This document shows, piece by piece, positions 30,918 through 43,830 of a DNA stretch of 64,000 nt. The stretch spans positions 672,001 to 736,000 of the forward strand of contig JAOTON010000941.1 in NCBI GenBank assembly GCA_034440635.1. Direction: 5' to 3'. Origin of the DNA: Lepas anatifera. Its lineage: Eukaryota > Arthropoda > Thecostraca > Lepadidae. The notes below the pieces were generated by a model. It made no database searches, was not told where the DNA came from, and saw only the letters and a program-made list of their open reading frames with translations. Position numbers and translations under genes: made by a program. The first letter of the stretch is position 1, and every line of letters begins with the position of its first letter.

Positions 30918-32724
30918 CGGTCCAGCGTCTCCCCACCTCCCGCCGCCGAGAATAGAGGTCGACTCCACCCAGTCCAGCGTCTCCCACCTCCCGCCGCCGA
31001 GGATAAAGGTCGACTCCACACGGTCCAGCGTCTCCCCACCTCCCGCCGCCGAGGACAGAGGTCGACTCCACACGGTCCAGCGTCTCCCCACCTCCCGCCG
31101 CCGAGGATAGAGGTCGACTCCACACGGCCCAGTGTCTCCCCACCTCCCGCCGCCGAGAATAGAGGTCGACTCCACCCAGTCCAGCGTCTCCCACCTCCCG
31201 CCGCCGAGGATAGAGGTCGGCTCCACACGGCCCAGTGTCTCCCCACCTCCCACCACCGAGGATAAAGGTCGACTCCACCCAGTCCAGCGTCTCCCACCTC
31301 CCGCCGCCGAGGATTAAGGTCGACTCCACACAGTCCAGCGTCTCCCCACCTCCCGCCGCCGAGGACAGAGGTCGACTCCACACGGTCCAGCGTCTCCCCA
31401 CCTCCCGCCGCCGAGGACAGAGGTCGACTCCACACGGTCCAGCGTCTCCCCACCTCCCGCCGCCGAGGATAGAGGTCGACTCCACACGGCCCAGTGTCTC
31501 CCCACCTCCCGCCGCCGAGAATAGAGGTCGACTCCACCCAGTCCAGCGTCTCCCCACCTCCCGCCGCCGAGGATAGAGGTCGACTCCACACGGCCCAGTG
31601 TCTCCCCACCTCCCGCCGCCGAGAATAGAGGTCGACTCCACCCAGTCCAGCGTCTCCCCACCTCCCGCCGCCGAGGATTAAGGTCGACTCCACACAGTCC
31701 AGCGTCTCCCCACCTCCCGCCGCCGAGGACAGAGGTCGACTCCACACGGTCCAGCGTCTCCCACCTCCCGCCGCCGAGGATTAAGGTCGACTCCACACAG
31801 TCCAGCGTCTCCCCACCTCCCGCCGCCGAGGACAGAGGTCGACTCCACACGGTCCAGCGTCTCCCCACCTCCCGCCGCCGAGGATAGAGGTCGACTCCAC
31901 ACGGTCCAGCGTCTCCCCACCTCCCGCCGCCGAGGACAGAGGTCGACTCCACACGGTCCAGCGTCTCCCCACCTCCCGCCGCCGAGGACAGAGGTCGACT
32001 CCACACGGTCCAGCGTCTCCCCACCTCCCGCCGCCGAGGACAGAGGTCGACTCCACACGGTCCAGCGTCTCCCCACCTCCCGCCGCCGAGGATAGAGGTC
32101 GACTCCACACGGCCCAGTGTCTCCCCACCTCCCGCCGCCGAGGATAGAGGTCGACTCCACACGGCCCAGTGTCTCCCCACCTCCTGCCGCCGAGGATAGA
32201 GGTCGGCTCCACACGGCCCAGTGTCTCCCCACCTCCCACCACCGAGGATAAAGGTCGACTCCACACGGTCCAGTGTCTCCCCACCTCCCGCCGCCGAGGA
32301 TAGAGGTCGGCTCCACACGGCCCAGTGTCTCCCCGCCTCCCACCACCGAGGATAAAGGTCGACTCCACACGGTCCAGTGTCTCCCCACCTCCTGCCGCCG
32401 AGGATAGAGGTCGGCTTCACACAGCCCAGTGTCTCCCCACCTCCCACCACCGAGGATAAAGGTCGACTCCACACGGTCCAGTGTCTCCCCACCTCCCGCC
32501 GCCGAGGATAGAGGTCGGCTCCACACGGCCCAGTGTCTCCCCACCTCCCACCACCGAGGATAAAGGTCGACTCCACACGGCCCAGTGTCTCCCCACCTCC
32601 TGCCGCCGAGGATAGAGGTCGGCTCCACACGGCCCAGTGTCTCCCCACCTCCCACCACCGAGGATAAAGGTCGACTCCACACGGTCCACCGTCTCCCCAC
32701 CTCCCGCCGCCGAGGATAGAGGTT
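30918..32724. repeat. 52-bp satellite array, about 35 units
   Basis: Head-to-tail units of 52 bp, for example CGGTCCAGCGTCTCCCCACC + TCCCGCCGCCGAGGACAGAG + GTCGACTCCACA. I count 35 copies of the GTCTCCC core. Some units lack one C (51 bp), and most contain a GTCGAC hexamer. Left units are mostly of the CCAGCG type and right units of the CCAGTG type. From about 32,190 two unit types alternate, giving a 104-bp higher-order repeat. Because 52 leaves remainder one on division by three, each frame cycles through a 52-residue peptide period, producing minus-strand open frames of 353 and 444 codons that I regard as artefacts. Confidence 0.97.
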
Positions 32725-33356
32725 ATTCCTTATCTATCGGGCTAGAACAGAGTGCAGCAGTGCCTCCCAAGCCGCACCACGCTGCTTCAGTTAATGTATA
32801 ACAAATTTTCCAGAGACCCTACCTGGTTCTCTCTTGTTCCTGATGCAGTTTCATGTGCTGATTCCAAGTATACAATCAGCGAAGCCCTATAATTTGGCGC
32901 CCATTTTTTTCAATTTGAAATTTCCCATAACATTTGTTTTTGCTATCTTAACACGTGGTTTTACGTTTCCCCGCAAAAGTTTCATATCCTTCTGGAGAGC
33001 CTTCCACGGACAATGCGATTCTTTTATTTGTTTAACTTTGGGAGGGCTGTAATGCTTGGAAACGGACATCAAACATGCAAACTCTCGCTTTCACTCAGTA
33101 AAGGCCAACTTCAGTAGACGCCACGTGCTGGTGTAGGTATACACTTTTCTCAATCCACAGAACAGTATTAAAGGGACGCTGTTCTGGGTTGCTATTCCAA
33201 GCAGCTAAATGACACATTTTGACAGTTAGTTATGGCCCACGTGATTCTGTTCAGGGATCGACTGGTGACAGTGCCCGGTACGGGTGACAGTAATGTTCCT
33301 GTCTTATCCGTCACCTGACTTAGCCGAGCAAACAGCCGGTCCTGGGTCACAGGTGG
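32725..33356. other. No supported gene
   Basis: Unique-looking AT-richer sequence. A TTAAAGGGACGC at 33,169 resembles a TTAA-type MITE end, but a partner was not found. Confidence 0.3.
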
Positions 33357-33512
33357 CAGGCGCGGATCCAGGATTTCGGTCAAGGGGGCGCCTTCGGTCA
33401 GGGGAAGGGGAGGGGGTGCCCACTTACCGCCCGCTGGCGCTTTCAGCCGGGCGCGCCCATCAGGCGGCCGGCTGGCCCAGGGGAGGGCGCACGCCCCCTG
33501 GATCCGCGACTG
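33357..33512. mobile_element. hAT-type MITE (about 156 bp)
   Basis: It starts CAGGCGCGGATCCAGG and ends CCTGGATCCGCGACTG, near-perfect inverted repeats of 16 bp, with a GC-rich interior. The flanks share GGTGG with an offset (ACAGGTGG on the left, GGTGGGCA on the right), so the TSD is eroded or shifted. Confidence 0.7.
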
Positions 33513-33619
33513 GGTGGGCACAGTGCGTAGAGGGGAGGGAGGGGGGGGTGACGGCACGCACGGACCCCATAACCTCGCTACTGGCAGATAACGGCGCACT
33601 GGCCGGTTTCCGGACCACA

Positions 33620-34035
33620 GTCCGTATGGCTGAAATACGTGCACAAAAGTACGTAAGGAATTAATGTAGGGTATACAGTTGGTATGTCAATACTTAATAC
33701 GAAAAATTTATACGCAGAAGTACGTGCTTTATTGTCCGTAAGGTATAATGTTCGCATGTCAATAGTACGTAGGAAAACGTATGTAGGCAAAAGTATGTAA
33801 AAAATGCACGAAGAGTATGATCTTATGCCGAAAGTACGTACCTAAAAGCACAGGCGCAAGAGTAAGTGAGCAAATTTACGTGGGGTATAATATTCGTATG
33901 CAAAAATGACGCAAGAAAAAGTGTGCATGGCAAAATAGGGAGGCAAATATACGTGGGCATAAAGCTATAACGCCAAATGTACACAAAGGAAGTTACTTGT
34001 GCAAATGTACGTACGTAATAAAAGCAAGTGGACTA
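33620..34035. repeat. Diverged tandem tract of GTACGTA-type words
   Basis: The words (A/G)TACGTA, TACGTG and AAAAGTACGT recur every 15-40 bp over 400 bp, often after GCAAA or GCACAAA, with variants such as AAGTATGTAAAAA. This looks like an old minisatellite with strong decay rather than coding sequence. Confidence 0.65.
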
Positions 34036-34315
34036 CAAAATAGGTAGATTTAATACACTTTGATCATAGGCCTTGTAGCTGGACCCAAGTAAACAATTTA
34101 AAAATAAACTTAGATAGATACAGATAACAAAGTCGTCCCCTCCGGCGCTATGCAGCACACCCTATCCCTTCCACCTCTCCCCCTCATGTTCCAGGAGGCC
34201 TCGATGAGGATGGTCCCCAGTATGTTTAATATTTCATGGTTATACAGACACAAATCGTCCGCCCACGGGTCCGTTGTCAGCAACTCCAGCCCTCCACGTC
34301 TAATATTCAGTCTAC

Positions 34316-35755
<1,440 letters not shown>

Positions 35756-35757
35756 TT

Positions 35758-35812
35758 CCCTGTCAGTTTCCTGTCAGTTCCTTGTCAGTTTCCTGTCAGT
35801 TGCCTGCCGGTT
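35758..35812. repeat. 11-bp tandem repeat (CTGTCAGTTTC), about five units
   Basis: CCTGTCAGTTT, CCTGTCAGTTC, CTTGTCAGTTT, CCTGTCAGTTG and CCTGCCGGTTC follow each other without gaps. Confidence 0.88.
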
Positions 35813-35825
35813 CAGGCTGTCGATA

Positions 35826-35905
35826 GCGGAGCAATAGGTAGCGGACTAAATAATCAAAACTGCTAGGTTTTAATCTTTTAGTCCACTACCTATTGCTCCA
35901 CTACG
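35826..35905. repeat. Inverted repeat with 23-bp arms
   Basis: GGAGCAATAGGTAGCGGACT (then AAA) at 35,830-35,852 is repeated inverted at about 35,878-35,900 (TTTAGTCCACTACCTATTGC then TCC) with one mismatch, leaving a loop of about 25 bp. A related sequence (TGTTACAGAAGCCACCACGG) at 57,178-57,200 matches the part just right of it. Probably a small foldback or MITE. Confidence 0.75.
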
Positions 35906-36367
35906 TGTTGGTTACAGAAACCACTATCGCCATCTTTCAATATGTAGAGTCTACAAGTAGCAGAGGAGCGGACTAAAGTAGCGGACCGCCCGACACTGTA
36001 TATTTCGAATATTAAATATAATGAAACCCTTCAACTGATGATACGAATAGATAAAAGAGAAATATATTCATCAATGTGAAAAAATGTGAAAAAAGATAAG
36101 GCAAAGAAACATTGAAATAGAACAGACTCGAAATAGGACCACCGCATTCCGTCAGCATCCTCTAAGTCAGCAAATAAAATATATTTGACTTAACTTGTGG
36201 CAGGGGGTCCCCTCGCATCCAGTACTACCTGGACAATGACATAATTCCAAAACACTGTTATAAATATTCTGATCGCGAGCTTCCCATGGTTACTGGTATG
36301 CAAATGCGTAGAACCAACTGCGGAGCGTTCACGGAGTGGGGTGGTGAAGGTAAAGCAGGGCTATCGA

Positions 36368-36608
36368 GGGTAATGTGGCTGGGGGTAGCCGCTTACGAGG
36401 CCACCGTAGCTGGGGTAGGTGATAGTACGGCTACCGTAGCTGGGATAGTACCAACAAGGCTACCTTAGCTGGGGTAACCGCTAACAAGGCTAGCGTAGCT
36501 GAGATAGGTGCCAACAAGGCTACCGTAGCTGAGACAGGTGCCAACAAGGCTACCGTAGCTGAGACAGGTGCCAACAGGGCTATCGTAGCTGAGGTAGGCG
36601 CCACTGTG
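36368..36608. repeat. 30-bp minisatellite, about eight units
   Basis: The unit is about GGCTACCGTAGCTGAGACAG + GTGCCAACAA. The two rightmost complete units are almost identical and the left ones are diverged. The array is open in a minus-strand frame with a ten-residue period, which follows from the unit length. Confidence 0.9.
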
Positions 36609-36620
36609 CACAATGGCACC

Positions 36621-36650
36621 TATGCCGTACCACAGCTGTGGTACGGCATA
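36621..36650. repeat. Perfect 30-bp palindrome
   Basis: TATGCCGTACCACAG is followed at once by its exact reverse complement CTGTGGTACGGCATA, with no loop. It lies 12 bp right of the 30-bp minisatellite. Confidence 0.97.
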
Positions 36651-36784
36651 ACCTAATGGCCTTCCGAAAACTCGAAGGAAGTGCCAGTCTCGGGTTGAGC
36701 GAGAGCACTCATGGATTACACCAATGAGATTCTAAATATATAATCTATATAATCTGTATAATCTGTGTAGTGCATCATCGTTTT

Positions 36785-36995
36785 TTAACGAAGGGGGGGG
36801 TTCACAGTCACTGACGGCGATGGGCGGGAAAGAATAAGGACAAGAAACATGGACTCATTAATCGGCCAATATGGCATCCTAAACTTGCTGTCCCTTGTTT
36901 GAATTCCTTTGATGTCCCTTGATTGAACTCGGCCTTTGGTATTCGAACACGGGCCCTTCACCAACCGCTCTCTAATCACATCAGCGAAGCCTGCT
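36785..36995 (-). mobile_element. tRNA-derived SINE fragment, another family
   Basis: On the minus strand CTGATGTGATTAGAGAGCGG (A box) at about 36,965-36,984 and GTGTTCGAATACC (B box) at 36,939-36,951 have tRNA-like spacing. The following body does not match the tail of the other SINEs. The folded tRNA shape is incomplete, so it is not a tRNA gene. Confidence 0.6.
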
Positions 36996-38252
36996 GGTGC
37001 ACATATAATAACGTGCAATGCGCAATACAATATAGCACACGCATAATACGCAAAGCTCAAAGGAACAACTTTGTTACCTCAGGACACGTTTGCACCTCGT
37101 TTGCAAGCTGACGACGAGCTGATTCCAAAAACACTTCCTTGTTATATAAGTTCACCCAGGTTTTTCACACTCTGTCAATTTTAGCCAGTGGTTCAGAATG
37201 CTTTCGGGTATTTTACTGTGGGTCAGAAATATAAAGCATATCAAACAAAAGCTCACGGTTCTGAGAACACAAACGTTTCAACAGAGCCTACGCATCTTGT
37301 GGGAATTTATTGCATCCCTTTAAGCGCGGGTGGGTTTCAACTCTGTCATTAAGGTCAACTCTGTCAAAAAACTCTGTCAAAAAACCGATCATCACTTCTA
37401 AGCCATTTATACAGCGTTCAACTTTGCGTCTGCCGAGCAGGCCGGGCCTGGACCGACGTGCTTTTCTTTTTACGGCACTCTGCCGAGTTATTTCGTTCCA
37501 GCTGGTTTTTGCTTTTCGCATAGGTTGCCAACTCTAGGTGCCTCCAGCAGCACTGGATGCTGTTCTATGGAGCCTACGCTGACTTACGCATGCCCGCCGG
37601 TAGGTACACGCCCGGACAGAGGATCAGCGCATCCGCAGGTCACGAACTCAATTTTGTTACATTTACAGGAGAAATCATGGAAATCTTTTCGTCGTAAGCA
37701 ATATTTTTTCAACACACTGCTATAGATATCAATCCACTACTCCAACAAACTATTCGACAAAAAAAAACAGCTGGAGCCAAACAACTCCACAGAGGAACGT
37801 AACTACAGACGAGCATGATTTAGCGGTTGCCCGACTCAGGCCCAACCCGCAAAGCACACGTAAGGCTGAACGCTGTATAAATAGCACGGAAATCGCGCCG
37901 TAGTGATAGCGTTGAAACTCTACTGAACTTCAAGGATGCGTCAATTAATTCCCATGAGCCGTGCGGTTTCTGTTGAAACATCTGTGTCCTCAGAACCGTG
38001 AGCTTTTATTCGCTATGTAACAACACATGGCTTAGTACGCGGAAGGATACCGAATCAATGATTAAAGCTTAAACATATGAAAACTGAAATCGTGCAAAAG
38101 CCCTTGACGAACATATGTAAAAGCTTATATTTTTTGTAATAAGCTCGTTCTCAGCTTTCGAACAATAAATTTCGAACAATCGTCCTCAGCTTTCGAACAA
38201 CATATATTCTGTCCTTTGAGTTTTCAAAGTTTTTTTCGGTCAACCGTGCACG
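36996..38252. other. No supported gene
   Basis: Only short open frames. A direct repeat of CTCAGCTTTCGAACAA at 38,151-38,205 and one of AACTCTGTCAAAAAAC near 37,365 are the only patterns seen. Confidence 0.3.
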
Positions 38253-38340
38253 CAGTGGCGGGCACAAGGGAGGGGGCTAGGAGGCTCAAGCCGCCCCCCG
38301 AAATAATCAGAGTGCCTATACACTGTAAAAAAGATTAGCA

Positions 38341-38840
38341 CCCTAATGGTGCTAATCAGGTGTCAAATTTCAGCACCACAAGGATGCTGGTTTTAAGCAC
38401 CCTTAGGAAAAGGGTGCTTATTTTAAGCAGGGTGCTTAAAGCTAGCACCCAAATTTAAGGCTTTCTTAGCACCCAATTAGCACCCTAGATGCTTCAAGTA
38501 AGCACCCATAGGGTGCTTATGATTTAGCACCCTAAAGCTTCTTCTATCCAGGCGTCAAATTTCAGCACCACAGGGGTGCTTATTTTAAGCACCCTTAGGA
38601 AAAGCTGCTTATTTTAAGCAGGGTGCTTAAAGCTAGCACCCAATAATACGGCTTTGTTAGCACCTAACTAGCACCTTAGGTGCTTGAACTTAGCAGCTGA
38701 ATAGCCTTTAGGTGCTTGAACCTAGCACCTGATTAGCTCTTAGATGCTTGAACAAAGCACCCATAGGGTGCGCACCATTTAGCACCGTAAGGCTGCTTCT
38801 GTCCAGATGTCAAATTTCAGCACCATGACGCTGCTAGATC
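38341..38840. repeat. Subterminal repeats of the 5.9-kb element
   Basis: Units beginning TGTCAAATTTCAGCACCA start at 38,361, 38,553 (as CGTCAAATTT) and 38,809 (partial), so unit lengths are 192 and 256 bp. Inside are many direct and inverted copies of TAGCACCC and GGGTGCTTATTTTAAGCA. Words of the same kind (GCTTATTTTAAGCAGGGTG) recur near the right end at about 43,858. Such clusters often bind transposase. Confidence 0.85.
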
Positions 38841-40435
38841 CAAGCAGGCCCTGGGTACATTTACCCATCAACTTGCGTATTAACCTGAAAATAACACTTT
38901 TTGATGGAAATTTGTATTGGAAACACGGACCAAAGTAGTACACACAGACACACCGGCGCGAAGTGTCTTTCGCCACATTGTCACTTCACTGCTACATTTA
39001 TATCGCGCACTTTTAACGGCTTCAATCAACACTGTTTTGGCACTCATTTTAATCTCTCACTTATATGAAGTGGCTGATGAGCAGCCTGGGCGTAACGCGC
39101 ACTGCCACCGGCAGAGACAGGTTATGCAGCACACAGGCATAGGAACCGGGGGGCTCAGGGGGGTCCCTGTCCCCTGCCCCCACTTTTCTGAGGGGGAAAT
39201 GAAACTTGAGTTTCAGACGAAATTCAGGAAAAAATAAGACGTTGGTACTTGTACTTGTTTGCTGTTTGAACTTGTTTGCTTGTTCCTTGTACTCGGTGTT
39301 TGTATACTTGTTCATACTTATCAATGTCCAAAACTTGCATATTGACAGATATGGTCTGGTCTGAAATATATTTAGGCATTAATTTAAAACCGCCCCCTTG
39401 AAATCGTTGGGTAACTTGATCAAATACCAAATAACATTTCGAAGCGTGAGCGTCTCATAATGGACACGGGTATTTGAACACTCCCCCTCGAACTCGGCTC
39501 CTATGCAGGATAGCGAAAAAGAACACGAAAGCTGGTGGATAGCTCATACAAATTCAAGAAGAAACTACGTAGGTCAATTTTTGGCTCATGTCAACATTGA
39601 GCTCATGACAGGTCAAAGAAAGCTGCATGTTAGGGTAATGTTTTTTTGGGCTCTAGCCTCTGACAGTTGAGTTAGAATAATTTTTCATACACCATTCGCT
39701 TACCCTCATCACGGCAAATTTAATGATATATATGATTATGCTAAGTAAAAACACAAAAATAACCTCACCTCAGGTCATGTCAAGGTCGCTAGGTCACTTC
39801 CTTACCTATGGTGGGGAAGGGAGTTTGAACACCCCTGAGGGGGGCAAATGTCTTTTTGTCCCCCCTGGATCCACCACTGGCCGAATGGGGAAACAACGGA
39901 ACCCAAAACATGAAAAAACGTGTAAAAAGCATATATATGGGCTTGATAAAAATCGCAGAAAGTCGATTGTTTTGAATGGGCCGGATGAATTTTTGCACTC
40001 CTCTTGGATACGCCACAGCGCCTATCCGGATTGGTATTTGACCATAGAAACCGTATGTTTGAATTCCTTGAACAATCAATGTAAAAATGAGAAATTCAAC
40101 ATGATACCCAACAAAAATTTGTTTTAAAATTTTGTTCGCAGCTTATACGACACAAAAATTGAAGTAAAGTTATTTGGTCACAAAACTACCATATTATGGG
40201 GTGGAAGCACGAAAATAAAGAGCCGCGAAAATGACAGCGGAGGCAGGAGCGACTCCGGGATTTTCTGAAGGAGAGGGCAAATTTAAGACTCAGGGGAGGG
40301 AGCTCGCGACTTAGGGGGCCCACAAAAAAACGTTAAGTATGATGGAACTGTTTTTTTAACTGGTGCCAAATGCCCAGCCCGGGGGCATTTTACAGGTCAT
40401 CACCAACACCGTCACGCTCGCACGCGCCATATAGT
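38841..40435. other. Interior of the 5.9-kb element, left part
   Basis: There is an AGGTCA-bearing patch at 39,565-39,800 (AACCTCACCTCAGGTCATGT, then CAAGGTCGCTAGGTCA) and a MITE-like end at 39,850-39,879 (CCCCCTGGATCCACCACTG) without a matching left end or TSD. No gene. Confidence 0.4.
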
Positions 40436-40834
40436 CATTGGCGGACGTGGGGGGCATTCCGGCCATGCCCCCCAAAGCGCTGGAGGGGGCCACACTATCT
40501 TTTGGCCCTCCCAAAGGCCGGAGAATTTAAAAAAGGTGTTTACACTAGGTCTGTCGAGCAAAAATCCTCCCCCCTCCCCCCAGGAGAGCGACCTTCTTTT
40601 GGAGAGGTAGCTTATGCTAGGTCTGTCGAGCACCCAAATTGCACGTCCCACCCCCCACCCCCTAGGAGGGGAAGCAGACATGGGTTTGCCCCCCCCGAAA
40701 CCTGAGGTGTGCTATGTCACTTGACTTCTCGTATACTCTTTCAAGAACAACCGTTTCTGTCTCCTCAGTCTGAGAGTCTCCCTTGTCATATACAAGTTGC
40801 GCTTTAAAAAAACTCGGGTCTGCGTCCGCCACTG
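40436..40834. mobile_element. hAT-type MITE (399 bp) inside the 5.9-kb element
   Basis: It starts CATTGGCGGACGTGGGG and ends GTCTGCGTCCGCCACTG. The flanks CATATAGT and TATATAGT agree at 7 of 8. The interior has TAGGTCTGTCGAGCA twice, about 75 bp apart, and C/G runs. It was inserted after or together with the larger element. Confidence 0.85.
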
Positions 40835-40966
40835 TATATAGTCAGTATATTGATATATAGATGGGACTTTTAACTCATAGCACCCTTGCGGGGAGGGGCA
40901 TCAGTGGCAGGAGGCGTTTCTTTTTCACTGCTTAATGTCCGGTATCTTGCTTAATGTTGGCGGAGG

Positions 40967-41231
40967 CAGGGGCATAGCCAAGGGGAAGGGGCGGCAAGGA
41001 CAGCAGCCCCCCCTGAGGACACGGGTCGCGCGAAGCGCGGCTCGCCCGCACTATGCTCTGTGGCCAAATTTGAAATTTCCATATCATACAGGGCCCTCTG
41101 AAGCCCTCTTCAGCACTATATTTTTGTAACAAGCAGGGCCATTTTACCCATCAGGGCTCTTTTGGCGCTGTTGCAGGGGCTTTCGGGGCGCTGCCCCTCC
41201 CCCTTTGAGCGAAATCCTGGCTACGCCCCTG
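40967..41231 (-). mobile_element. hAT-type MITE, 280-bp family, copy 1 (inverted)
   Basis: It starts CAGGGGCATAGCCAAGGGG and ends AATCCTGGCTACGCCCCTG. The flanks GGCGGAGG and AGCGGAGG agree at 7 of 8. The interior holds the family hallmarks CGCGCGAAGCGCGGCTCG, CAGGGCCCTCT and TTTTACCCATCAGGGC. It is inverted relative to the copies at 48,077 and 58,540. Confidence 0.88.
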
Positions 41232-43830
41232 AGCGGAGGCATCTCAATTTCAGCCCTCCTCCAAGAGCAAGTGCCGGTCCGTGGTGTGACGTCATGCGAC
41301 TATCTATTCAGGGTGAATCAAGGGTCTATCTCAACTCTTCTGAATTGAAAAAATAAATTGAGAGCAAATTTTGTTTTATTTTTGCATTTGGAACACAAAT
41401 GTATTCTGTGTAATATTTTGCATTTGCAAGCGGGCATCAGAAAATTGGAATATTTTCAGTAGTCCCAGTGGTAGAAAAATCCCCGTACGCCTGTGTGACG
41501 TCACTTAGGCATGAAGGAATTCCTTTCGAACGTAGGTATCTTCTCTCAATTTGAAATGCTCGGAACAGGGCATACTTGTAAATATAAGGGGGGGCAGACA
41601 AGATACGCGAAAAAGAAGGGGCGGTAAGTTATGGGAATTTTGCCAAAGGGTGGCAGGTTGTGGGGAACCGTGTTTGATTGTGATGGTGGGGCAGATCTAA
41701 AATGGGAGAAGTTGTGGTGCCTGGAAAATTTTTCTTTACGATGCTTTCAGTATTCGTGCTGTAGTACCAAAGTGCCAAATAATTATCAATTGTCCCATAC
41801 CTAGGTGGATGGAACACAAAGCCCACCACATAATGAACTTCGATTTAATGTCATAAGAGTAAGGAGGATGCGAAACACAATAATTATTTTCAGACTTTTC
41901 TTCTCTGCATCTGAGTATCCAAGTCTTCTTGTACCTTGTACCTTGAGGTTATCAGACTAAATGAAGCTATTTAAAGCCTGTAGCGTCGGGTCCCAACGAG
42001 CTCTTTATCAGGGTTTGTCAAGACTTAGTCCGTGTCTGGAATTGAGTATTTAAGGTCAGACCAGTGGGAGTCCAGCCTGGCCTTGAAGGCCCCAGTCGAG
42101 GGTTCTTACCTAATACATTGTTTGCTTAGGTAGGTACCTAGGTAGTATGGCATTTCAACAAGATCTTCTCTTGATGTAAGTATCCCATAGGACTGGTGCA
42201 ATTAGAGCAAACTATGAATAAAATGAAATTGATCACTGCTATGAGCGGTGCGGTGTAATTAAGTCATCTTAGATACACAGAGCCTGCTTAAGACAGTAAA
42301 GGGACCAGAAAATCAAATAAGCATTTTCCACTTTCTGGTATGGGCAAGTACATCTTTCCCAAGTTCGGGGCATGTTTTGGGAAGCTGGTGGCCGGCCGGT
42401 CTTGTCTGGTGGTCATATATAGCTGGCACGTCTTGTCTGGTCTGTCGCCTTACTTGTCTTGCCTTGGCCTGACTGGCCCAATATTGATATGGATACAAAA
42501 ATGGGCAGGAGCAGCCCTAAACGTATAAATTTACACTGAGAGTGTTGCCAACAAGATCACATGGTATGGTATTTTTATGTTCTGCAAATGCTCTCGATGT
42601 AAATCCAGCATTGTTAGCCCAATGGATTTTGTTCATTGTTTTTCAGGGAATATCTTATGCTACTGGTACTAATGATAATGGCTGCAATTTTAGCAAACCA
42701 TGGATATATGCATATTTTTAAGATGATGGAGATACCAGCTAGACAGTGTCCCTAAACTGATTTTATGCTGGGCTGCTGAGCGTATAATCCACCTTTGAAA
42801 ATAGAGCGGGTACATGGAAAATTCTTAGCTCAGTGATTGTTTGCTTTGGAATGGTTTTTGATTGAATGTCCATCACTTCTGTGGGCTCCTGCACATTCAT
42901 AGTTTAATTTGATTTTTCTGTTTGAAACTGCTCATACATTTCGTAGTTAAATCAAGCCAAGGGCCTCTTTTGTCGAGGAGTTGAGTCAATTTTTGTGGTT
43001 ACAACATATGTATATGTTTTGTTTTATGCATTATGTTGCCTCGCCTTTATATTAAGAGGCGCTTAACTGGGTATGTTTAAAAAACATTTTGTAAGCTCCA
43101 GGTTAGTACCAGACTTTAGAAAGCTGCATGCACTGGGTTAGGCGTGCAATATTGGCTGTCTTCTTTTGTATTGTGCAGGATGTAGAGGAGTCAGCAGGGT
43201 ATGATATATCCCCAGTATTTAAGATGCACATGGCAGGAAATGAACTGGAAAGAAATTATCCAAACTTGTCTTAGCCCTTAGCTCTAACAATGTGTCAACA
43301 CCCAACTATTTGGGAACAAAAAAGACATGCGACTGTTTTGGGCAGCTACATATGATGAAAAATAGAATGGTTTCAATTTGAGCTATACTCTGAGGAGAAA
43401 ATACAAACATTACAAAGAAAATACCGTGAATCATATTTGCCAGGCTTTCCTTTTCCAGTCCTAACTACAGTCATTCTTTGATGTTTGAGTGTTGTCTACA
43501 CTCTTGACCATTCAGGCCAGTCTAGTACTTGCCAACTGATTTTATATTTCACCTTAACACTTGTGTTTAATGTCCACCAGGCGTGGTGTAGTGAAATGCA
43601 ACCGTCCCATGATTTTGTTCATAGCTGTATATGTGCCAAGCAATTGTACCTGACTTCAGAATAGTCTGCTTTCCTTTGCCACTTTTCACTGGACCTGCAC
43701 AGCACAAAAGACAGGCTAAAGAGCATTTAAGTATTCACTTAATATAACACTTACCTCCACCCTGTGTACAGTCCTGCAATGTGCAAAACGTGGAAAAGTA
43801 AGATGGCCAACTTTACTTGCCTGAGTTAAG
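41232..43830. other. Interior of the 5.9-kb element, right part: unique-looking sequence
   Basis: About 2.6 kb of AT-rich sequence with low repeat content, unlike the rest of the window. It could be captured host sequence or decayed transposon coding sequence; no open frame above about 66 codons is present. Some words (GGTAGGTACCTAGGTAG near 42,130; the CTTGTCTGGT repeat at 42,403-42,440) are locally repeated. Confidence 0.4.

Noticed and set aside
30686..32700. Large minus-strand open frames (353, 444, 340 codons) as a Gly/Trp-rich repetitive protein
   Set aside because: They coincide exactly with the 52-bp satellite and repeat its period in all three frames; no start context, splice signal or non-repeated domain supports translation.
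36368..36608. CRISPR array
   Set aside because: Units of 30 bp follow each other without spacers, and the surrounding DNA is eukaryotic.
39805..39879. A further hAT-type MITE with end CCCCCTGGATCCACCACTG
   Set aside because: A left end could be forced at about 39,806, but the flanking octamers do not match, so the boundaries are not supported.
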